A stretch of DNA of 21,410 nucleotides from positions 1 to 21,410 of the forward strand of contig CAMCTE010000018.1 in NCBI GenBank assembly GCA_945878385.1, written 5' to 3'. The DNA comes from Azohydromonas lata NBRC 102462. Its GTDB lineage: Bacteria > Pseudomonadota > Gammaproteobacteria > Burkholderiales > Burkholderiaceae_C. How positions within the stretch are numbered: the stretch's first letter is position 1; the number at the start of each line of letters is the position of its first letter. The notes under the pieces are model-generated. The model was given only the letters and a program-made list of their open reading frames with translations. It was not told the origin of the DNA and searched no databases. Shown piece by piece: positions 17,630 to 21,410 of the stretch. The position numbers were made by a program, and so were the translations under genes.

Positions 17630-18445
17630 ATGTCCGACGCACTCCACGCGTCCCTGGCGTTGGGAGGCAAGGCGGACCACGCGCCGTTTGACGAAGAGCG
17701 TGCCTTCGGCGGCCTGCGCCGCCTCTACGGCGCGCAGGGCTACCAACGCATCCGTGCGGCCCGCGTGGCCGTGGTCGGCGTGGGCGGTGTGGGCTCGTGG
17801 GCGGTGGAGGCGCTGGCCCGCAGCGGTGTGGCCCAACTCGTGCTGATCGACATGGACCATGTGTCCGAATCCAATCTCAACCGGCAGTTGCAGGCCACGG
17901 TGCCCACCCTGGGCATGGCCAAGGTGCAGGCCTTGCGTGAGCGCATTGCGCTCATCCACCCCGGCTGCGATGTGCAGTGCGTGGAAGACTTCGTCACCCC
18001 GGAAAACTGGCCTGCCGTGTGGCCCCACCCAGTTGATGCGGTGATCGACGCGTGTGACCAGGCGGCAGCCAAGCGCGCCATGGCCACCTGGGCCTTGCGC
18101 CATCGATCAGTGCATGTGTGCGTGGGCGCGGCCGGCGGCAAGCAACTGCCCCAAGCGGTGGCCGTGGACGACCTGGCCAACACCACCCACGACCCGCTGC
18201 TGGCTGGCCTGCGCCAACGGCTGCGCCGCGACGGGGCGGCGGCGCGGCAGGGCCGCATCGGGCTGCGCTGCGTGTATTCGGCTGAATCGGTGCAAGCGCC
18301 GGTGAGCGGGGAGGGCGCCGAGTGTGCCGCGCCCTCCAGCGACCTCAGCTGCCACGGCTACGGTTCCTCGGTGGTGGTCACCGCGACCTTCGGAATGACC
18401 GCCGCCGGTGAATGCATTCGGCAGCTTCTTCTAATTTCAGGCTAG
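17630..18445 (+). CDS. tcdA: tRNA threonylcarbamoyladenosine dehydratase
   Basis: E1-like (ThiF/MoeB fold) enzyme that cyclises t6A37 to ct6A37 in ANN-decoding tRNAs, using ATP. It has 271 residues (E. coli 268). The nucleotide-binding loop GVGGVGSW is at 50-57, followed by LVLIDMDHVSESNLNRQ (71-86) and the C-terminal CHGYGSSVVVTATFGM. ATG 17630 is chosen; a TTG at 17618 overlaps the upstream stop and would add 4 residues. GAGG lies close before the ATG. In E. coli it works with the CsdA-CsdE sulfur-relay pair. It sits directly upstream of two tRNA-Lys genes; lysine tRNAs (AAR codons) are among those carrying t6A/ct6A. Confidence 0.93.
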   Translation: MSDALHASLALGGKADHAPFDEERAFGGLRRLYGAQGYQRIRAARVAVVGVGGVGSWAVEALARSGVAQLVLIDMDHVSESNLNRQLQATVPTLGMAKVQALRERIALIHPGCDVQCVEDFVTPENWPAVWPHPVDAVIDACDQAAAKRAMATWALRHRSVHVCVGAAGGKQLPQAVAVDDLANTTHDPLLAGLRQRLRRDGAAARQGRIGLRCVYSAESVQAPVSGEGAECAAPSSDLSCHGYGSSVVVTATFGMTAAGECIRQLLLISG

Positions 18446-18448
18446 AAT
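18443..18448 (+). promoter_or_regulatory. Candidate -10 box for the tRNA-Lys pair
   Basis: TAGAAT lies 19 bases before the first tRNA and its first three bases are the tcdA stop codon TAG. No convincing -35 element is seen at 16-18 bases spacing, so the tRNAs may also be read through from tcdA. Confidence 0.4.
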
Positions 18449-18467
18449 CATGGGCTCTGCAGACAGC

Positions 18468-18543
18468 GGGTCGTTAGCTCAGTCGGTAGAGCAGCGGACT
18501 TTTAATCCGTTGGTCGCGTGTTCGAGTCACGCACGACCCACCA
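18468..18543 (+). tRNA. tRNA-Lys (anticodon UUU)
   Basis: A 76-base cloverleaf. The acceptor stem GGGTCGT pairs with ACGACCC, D-arm GCTC..GAGC, anticodon stem GCGGA/TCCGT with loop CTTTTAA giving anticodon TTT, T-stem GCGTG/CACGC with loop TTCGAGT, discriminator A and an encoded CCA. It decodes AAA and AAG. Confidence 0.97.
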
Positions 18544-18556
18544 CCAGTCAGCACGG

Positions 18557-18632
18557 GGGCTCTTAGCTCAGTTGGTAGAGCAGCGGACTCTTAATCCGTT
18601 GGTCGAGTGTTCGAGTCACTCAGGGCCCACCA
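18557..18632 (+). tRNA. tRNA-Lys (anticodon CUU), apparent integration target
   Basis: A 76-base cloverleaf 13 bases after the first tRNA-Lys. Acceptor GGGCTCT pairs with AGGGCCC (one U-G pair), anticodon loop CTCTTAA gives anticodon CTT, T-stem GAGTG/CACTC, discriminator A and encoded CCA. It decodes AAG. Its last 18 bases (18615-18632) recur exactly at 19404-19421, so its 3' end appears to have been an integration site. Confidence 0.97.
18615..18632 (+). repeat. Left copy of 18-bp direct repeat (att-like, in tRNA-Lys 3' end)
   Basis: GTCACTCAGGGCCCACCA, covering the end of the T-loop, the 3' side of the T-stem, the 3' acceptor strand and CCA. It is identical to 19404-19421. The first tRNA-Lys differs in this stretch (GTCACGCACGACCCACCA), so the copy derives from the CUU gene. 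Confidence 0.85.
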
Positions 18633-18719
18633 AATTTCTCCTCGCTCGCTGACGCGGGACGGCAATCGGCATCTTCGCAAGCATGCGATCCTGCCCGCCA
18701 GCCTGCTTGTTGGCGCTGT

Positions 18720-19025
18720 TCAGGCGGCCGCCTCAAGCCGCTGAACTTCTTTCGCGATCGCCTTGCCGTTCTCAATCTCCGCCATCCGCAACTCGTAGGC
18801 GGCCTGCAGGTTCAACCAACCCATGGCCTCGCTGCCGAAGTAGCGCTCCAGGCGCAAAGCCGTATCAGCCGACACGCCGCGCTCGCCCTTGACGATCTCG
18901 CTCAGGCGCGAGTAGGGTACATGCAGGGCTAGGGCCACGGCGCGCACGCTCACGCCCATGGGCTTGATGTAGTCCTCCAGCAGGATTTCTCCGGGGTGGA
19001 CAGGACGCATTCCGTTCTTGAACAT
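18720..19025 (-). CDS. higA: HigA-type antitoxin (XRE-like HTH)
   Basis: A 101-residue antitoxin of the HigA family. It neutralises HigB and represses the operon by DNA binding. The family N-terminus NGMRPVHPGEIL (4-15) is followed by a helix-turn-helix region (VSVRAVALALHVPYSRLSEIVKGERGVSA, about 25-53, quoted in part only as VRAVALALHVPYSRLSEI) and the segment TALRLERYFG with GWLNLQAAYEL. ATG 19025-19023 is preferred over one 5 codons upstream because GGAG lies 6 bases before it. It follows higB by 47 bases on the same strand, giving the toxin-first order usual for higBA. Confidence 0.93.
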   Translation of the reverse strand: MFKNGMRPVHPGEILLEDYIKPMGVSVRAVALALHVPYSRLSEIVKGERGVSADTALRLERYFGSEAMGWLNLQAAYELRMAEIENGKAIAKEVQRLEAAA

Positions 19026-19072
19026 GACGCACTCCAGCATGGTTCAGGGTTCGAAAGCCACTGGGCCCTCGG

Positions 19073-19342
19073 TCAGTGTGGGTCTTCGATGAGCACGTCA
19101 TAGGGACCGCTCTCACCCCACTTGAAGGTCAGGCGCCATTGGTCGTTGATTCGCACATGCCAGGCCCCGCCGTATTCCTTGAGGTCGTTGCCTGGCGCAG
19201 CCTTCATGAAGTTCACTGACGGTGCCGCATCGAGCTGGGCCAACTTGCGCTCAGCCACTCGCCTGATGTTGGCGAAGCGGCGACTGGTGCCTGTGGTGAA
19301 CAGGCGCTCTGTGTCGGCGCATGCGAACGACTGGATCGCCAT
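19073..19342 (-). CDS. higB: HigB-type toxin (RelE/ParE superfamily)
   Basis: An 89-residue toxin of the HigB/plasmid maintenance killer family. Relatives cut mRNA at the ribosome during translation. Family features are the start MAIQSFACADTERLF, the central alpha-helix RRVAERKLAQLDAA, and the C-terminal beta-sheet core GAWHVRINDQWRLTFKW with YDVLIEDPH at the end. The INDQWRLTF segment carries the conserved Arg/Trp positions. ATG 19342-19340 gives the family N-terminus; there is no ribosome binding site and a strong -10 ends 6 bases before it, so a leaderless transcript is possible. It appears full length and intact. Confidence 0.93.
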   Translation of the reverse strand: MAIQSFACADTERLFTTGTSRRFANIRRVAERKLAQLDAAPSVNFMKAAPGNDLKEYGGAWHVRINDQWRLTFKWGESGPYDVLIEDPH

Positions 19343-19348
19343 GGATGA

Positions 19349-19377
19349 ATATTATCTGTTAACCGGTTAGCAGTCAA
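19349..19377 (-). promoter_or_regulatory. higBA promoter with embedded palindromic operator
   Basis: On the minus strand TTGACT (19377-19372), 17 bases, then TAATAT (19354-19349) form a near-consensus sigma-70 promoter. The spacer holds CTGTTAACCGGTTAGCAG (19356-19373), an 18-bp palindrome with a single mismatched pair, a likely HigA or HigBA operator. Confidence 0.7.
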
Positions 19378-19385
19378 CCTTTGGG

Positions 19386-19401
19386 GGCGCGCACTCGCGC
19401 C
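19386..19401. repeat. Perfect 6-bp inverted repeat next to the right att-like copy
   Basis: GGCGCG-CACT-CGCGCC, 2 bases from the direct repeat. It can form a tight GC hairpin. For the vanZ-like gene on the minus strand it lies just after the stop, but it is not followed by a U-run. It might be a terminator or a recombinase arm. Confidence 0.5.
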
Positions 19402-19403
19402 AT

Positions 19404-19421
19404 GTCACTCAGGGCCCACCA
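19404..19421 (+). repeat. Right copy of 18-bp direct repeat (tRNA-Lys 3' end remnant)
   Basis: Exact copy of the last 18 bases of tRNA-Lys(CUU), without any upstream tRNA sequence. It forms the outer border of the higBA segment and overlaps the last codons of the vanZ-like gene on the other strand. Confidence 0.85.
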
Positions 19422-19854
19422 TCCCCATTCGCTTGTTGGCACGCACCTGTTGCGCCACGCGAACCGCGCACCACCCCGCCGCAATTCCCACTGCGTCGGC
19501 CAGCGCATCAACCGCGTCACCATACCGCCACCCTGTGGCCGCCTGCGCAAATTCAATGGCCACGCCGAATGCCAGCAGCCCGCTCAGCACGCGCAGCGCG
19601 CCCGCTGAGCCGTATGCCCACAAACCCAATACCGTCAACAAGGCAAATCCACCGGCGTGTTGGGCCTTGTCCCAGATGGATGCGGTGAAGGCCGGCAAGC
19701 GATCTCCAGGCAGCAGGCTCATCACGGCCAGAACCGCTGCGGCCAGCCAGAAAGTGCCGCGTGCCCATGGTTGCCACCCCAGTGATCGCAGCGGTGACTG
19801 ATCTGGCAAGCGTGTGGGGTCTTCAGGCGGCGAAGTAGGCGACATGCGTAACAT
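19405..19854 (-). CDS. VanZ-like membrane protein
   Basis: A 149-residue protein with four likely membrane segments: about 33-50, 64-82, 88-106 and 117-134. The VanZ-like signatures are WDKAQHAGGFALL, FGVAIEFAQ and GDAVDALADAVG. VanZ itself gives teicoplanin resistance in Gram-positives, but most VanZ-like proteins in Proteobacteria have unknown function, so no resistance is implied. Start 19854 or the ATG at 19845 are both possible and neither has a strong ribosome binding site. The last four residues (VGPE) and the stop are encoded by the reverse strand of the tRNA-derived repeat. It is divergent from the next gene with only 8 bases between the start codons. Confidence 0.8.
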   Translation of the reverse strand: MLRMSPTSPPEDPTRLPDQSPLRSLGWQPWARGTFWLAAAVLAVMSLLPGDRLPAFTASIWDKAQHAGGFALLTVLGLWAYGSAGALRVLSGLLAFGVAIEFAQAATGWRYGDAVDALADAVGIAAGWCAVRVAQQVRANKRMGMVGPE

Positions 19855-19862
19855 GATGCCTT

Positions 19863-20774
19863 ATGAAAAACACGCTGCGCGACCGCCTGTCAAAGCCCGG
19901 CCTCATTTTGGCTCCGGGTGTGCACGACATGGTCAGCCTTCGGCTGGCCGACCGCATGGGGTTTGAGGCGCTTTACATGACCGGGTTCGGCACGGTGGCC
20001 TCGCACCTGGGCCTGCCCGACGCCGGCTTGGCGACCTACAGCGACATGTTGGGCCGTGTGCAGGCCATGGCGGGCATGGCGCGCACGCCGTTGATCGCCG
20101 ACGGTGACACCGGCTATGGCGGCCTGCTCAATGTGCAGCACACGGTGCGGGGCTATGAAGCGGCCGGCGCCCAGGCCATTCAACTCGAAGACCAGGAGTT
20201 CCCCAAGAAGTGCGGCCACACGCCCGGCCGGCGTGTGATTCCGATGGAGGACATGGTGCGCAAGATTCGCGTGGCCGTGGAGGCGCGTCGCAGCGCTGAC
20301 TTCCTGATCATCGCCCGCACCGACGCGCGCACCGCGCATGGCCTGGATGAAGCCCTGAAGCGCGCACAGGCCTATGCGGAGGCCGGGGCCGATATCCTCT
20401 TCGTGGAGTCGCCCGAAAGCGTGGATGAAATGCTCCGCATCACGGCTACGCTGAACAAGCCGCTGTTGGCCAATATGGTGGAGGGGGGCCGCACGCCGGT
20501 GCTCAGCCCGCAGCAGTTGCAGGACATCGGCTACCGCCTGGCCATCTTCCCGGTGTCGTCATTGCTGGCCGCCGCGCAGGCGATGCAGGACGCCTATGCG
20601 CGGCTGAAGGGTTTGGCGATGAGCGCCGGGGCGGGCCACAGTGGCCGCACGGGAAGCGATGCGGCGGAAGGCACTTTGGCGGCAGGCCCCGCCTTGATGC
20701 CTTTCTCAGAAATGACCCAACTCATGGGTTTCGAAGACGTTTGGGCCTTCGAGCGCCGGCATGCCCAGGACTGA
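19863..20774 (+). CDS. Isocitrate lyase/PEP mutase family protein
   Basis: A 303-residue TIM-barrel enzyme of the isocitrate lyase/phosphoenolpyruvate mutase superfamily, which includes methylisocitrate lyase PrpB, dimethylmalate lyase and oxaloacetate decarboxylase. The Mg-binding segment ADGDTGYGG is at 79-87 and the catalytic loop KKCGH at 115-119 with C117, typical of the lyase members rather than PEP mutase. The segment IIARTDART follows. A low-complexity Gly/Ala/Ser stretch (about 255-273) precedes the last helix. Substrate cannot be assigned from sequence; no prp genes are nearby, so PrpB is not favoured by context. The start at ATG 19863 lacks a ribosome binding site. Confidence 0.88.
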   Translation: MKNTLRDRLSKPGLILAPGVHDMVSLRLADRMGFEALYMTGFGTVASHLGLPDAGLATYSDMLGRVQAMAGMARTPLIADGDTGYGGLLNVQHTVRGYEAAGAQAIQLEDQEFPKKCGHTPGRRVIPMEDMVRKIRVAVEARRSADFLIIARTDARTAHGLDEALKRAQAYAEAGADILFVESPESVDEMLRITATLNKPLLANMVEGGRTPVLSPQQLQDIGYRLAIFPVSSLLAAAQAMQDAYARLKGLAMSAGAGHSGRTGSDAAEGTLAAGPALMPFSEMTQLMGFEDVWAFERRHAQD

Positions 20775-20817
20775 GGGCACAAGCCGCCCCAGCCTGTGTT
20801 TCAGGGCTCTGGTGGTG

Positions 20818-21030
20818 TCAAGGGCTCAACTCGACGTAATCCACGCGGCTGGCCGGCTCCGGGATCGGCAGCCCATCGGCCTGGAGGCCTTTCAGGTGAA
20901 ACGCGATGGCGTCACGGATTTCCTGTTCCACTTCAGCCTCGGTGTGCCCCGTTGCGATGCAACCCGGCAGGTCGGGCACATAGGCGGAGTAGTTGCCCGC
21001 CGCCTTCTCGATCACGATGGCAAATCGCAT
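20818..21030 (-). CDS. hicB: HicB-type antitoxin, short form
   Basis: A 70-residue HicB-like antitoxin with the partial RNase H fold: MRFAIVIEKAAGNYSAYVPDLPGCIATGHTEAEV in outline, where the core YSAYVPDLPGCIATG is diagnostic, then a helix EIRDAIAFHLKGL and a Pro-rich end. It blocks HicA. Many HicB proteins carry an added HTH or ribbon-helix-helix DNA-binding domain; none is present here. ATG 21030-21028 has GAGG 5 bases upstream, and this ribosome binding site overlaps the hicA stop. It begins 7 bases after hicA. Confidence 0.92.
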   Translation of the reverse strand: MRFAIVIEKAAGNYSAYVPDLPGCIATGHTEAEVEQEIRDAIAFHLKGLQADGLPIPEPASRVDYVELSP

Positions 21031-21037
21031 GAATGCC

Positions 21038-21229
21038 TCACTGAAGTTGAGCCTGCTTGAGGATGCTGCGCAGGGTGCCCGGCGCCAAATCGTCGCTGGG
21101 TTTGCCTGCCACCGTCACGCGCCCGGGAATCCGGTGATGCTTGAACTGGCGGTGGCTGCCCCGGGTGGCCATGAGCACCCAGCCATTGTCCCGCAGCAGG
21201 CGCAAAAGCGCAGCCACTTTCACGTGCAT
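21038..21229 (-). CDS. hicA: HicA-type mRNA interferase toxin
   Basis: A 63-residue toxin with the double-stranded RNA-binding fold, which cleaves mRNA. The family pattern is clear: VAALLRLLRDNGW, then the catalytic histidine segment RGSHRQFKH, then GRVTVAGKPSDDLAPGTLRSILKQA. ATG 21229-21227 is annotated; a GTG two codons later (21223) gives the more typical start and has GGGGTG 6 bases upstream, so it may be the true one. It is first in the hicA-hicB operon. The gene appears intact. Confidence 0.92.
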   Translation of the reverse strand: MHVKVAALLRLLRDNGWVLMATRGSHRQFKHHRIPGRVTVAGKPSDDLAPGTLRSILKQAQLQ

Positions 21230-21272
21230 CACCCCGGCTGTCCCAGGTCGGGTCCTTCGTCCTTTGACCTCA

Positions 21273-21289
21273 TACCCTAAGGTTATGGA
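21273..21289. promoter_or_regulatory. 17-bp dyad upstream of hicAB, possible operator
   Basis: CATACCCTAAGGTTATG is an inverted repeat with a central base and one mismatched pair. It is 44 bases upstream of hicA and 40 bases upstream of the divergent gene, well placed to regulate both. No convincing -35/-10 pair was found for either gene. Confidence 0.45.
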
Positions 21290-21328
21290 CTGTCGTTCTT
21301 GCTGAACACCCGCAAAGGAGTCACCCCG

Positions 21329-21410
21329 ATGAGCCACACCCCCACCACACGCCTGACTCGACGACTGTGGGCACTGATGTTCGTCGCGGCCAGTATGGGC
21401 ATCAGCATGG
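21329..21410 (+). CDS. Start of a probable exported protein, cut by window edge
   Basis: Only 27 codons are visible. The start ATG 21329 has a good ribosome binding site AAAGGAG (21314-21320) at 8 bases. The N-terminus has several arginines (RLTRRLW) followed by a hydrophobic stretch (ALMFVAASMGISM), which looks like the beginning of a signal peptide. Nothing can be said of function. It is divergent from hicAB. Confidence 0.6.
   Translation, partial: MSHTPTTRLTRRLWALMFVAASMGISM

Larger units (their letters stand above)
18633..19403. mobile_element. Putative 771-bp tRNA-inserted mini-island carrying higBA
   Basis: Segment exactly between the two 18-bp repeats. It carries only higB and higA on the minus strand, their promoter, and about 87 bases next to the tRNA in which no gene is visible. 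Its higBA upstream part is clearly more AT-rich than the surroundings. There is no integrase or integrase fragment. It could be a tiny element moved in trans, or what is left of a larger island after deletion. Confidence 0.6.

Noticed and set aside
18633..18719. Search for an integrase remnant or small RNA between the tRNA and higA
   Set aside because: No open frame with recombinase residues and no convincing promoter-terminator pair; only a weak stem around 18697-18716 without a U-run.
18705..19440. 10-base match GCTTGTTGGC at 18705-18714 and 19431-19440 as inner repeats of the island
   Set aside because: The copies are at unequal distances from the 18-bp repeats and a 10-base match in this span is expected by chance.
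19405..19854. Glycopeptide resistance role for the VanZ-like gene
   Set aside because: VanZ-like domains are common in Proteobacteria without van clusters, and no other van gene is present.
19863..20774. Assignment as methylisocitrate lyase PrpB
   Set aside because: The KKCGH loop fits several lyases of the superfamily, and no prpC, prpD or acnD lies nearby, so a specific name would be a guess.

Overview
This window looks like chromosome from a GC-rich betaproteobacterium of the order Burkholderiales, probably close to the family Comamonadaceae. The reasons are the strong G/C third-position bias, the gene order yebC-purD-hemF-nadD-rsfS-rlmH-maf-rng, and the protein sequences themselves. The placement is an inference; no database search was possible.

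Layout. Positions 1-3343 (minus strand) hold glnS, cut off at its C-terminal end by the window edge, and a HerA-like DUF853 ATPase. From a shared divergent promoter region a long plus-strand run follows (3473-11213): yebC, purD, a PlsC-type acyltransferase, hemF, nadD, rsfS, rlmH, maf and rng. The genes overlap or are tightly spaced and cover purine and NAD synthesis, haem synthesis, ribosome silencing, rRNA methylation and RNA processing. On the minus strand (11265-13725) msbA is followed by an AhpD-like peroxidase-related gene. Divergent from msbA runs tolB-pal-cpoB, then a YeeE/YedE (TsuA-like) sulfur transporter gene and tcdA, ending in two tandem tRNA-Lys genes (anticodons UUU and CUU).

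Accessory part. The last 3 kb is the most interesting. Directly after tRNA-Lys(CUU) lies a 771-bp segment that contains little except a higB-higA toxin-antitoxin pair. It is bounded by an exact 18-bp direct repeat of the tRNA 3' end (18615-18632 and 19404-19421). This is the signature of site-specific integration into a tRNA gene, but there is no integrase. The outer repeat copy also supplies the last four codons and the stop of a convergent VanZ-like gene, which suggests what the empty site looked like. Beyond it come an isocitrate lyase/PEP mutase family gene, whose start codon is only a few bases from the divergent vanZ-like start, a second toxin-antitoxin pair (hicA-hicB) with its own upstream dyad, and the first 27 codons of a probable exported protein.

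Other points of note are a GlnRS with an approximately 95-residue insertion in its catalytic half, an RsfS with a lysine/alanine/proline-rich tail about as long as its folded domain, a TolB with a twin-arginine-like signal peptide, and several genes whose best -10 box sits so close to the ATG that leaderless transcripts are plausible. No CRISPR array, insertion sequence or rRNA was seen. No stretch over 300 bases lacks a gene.
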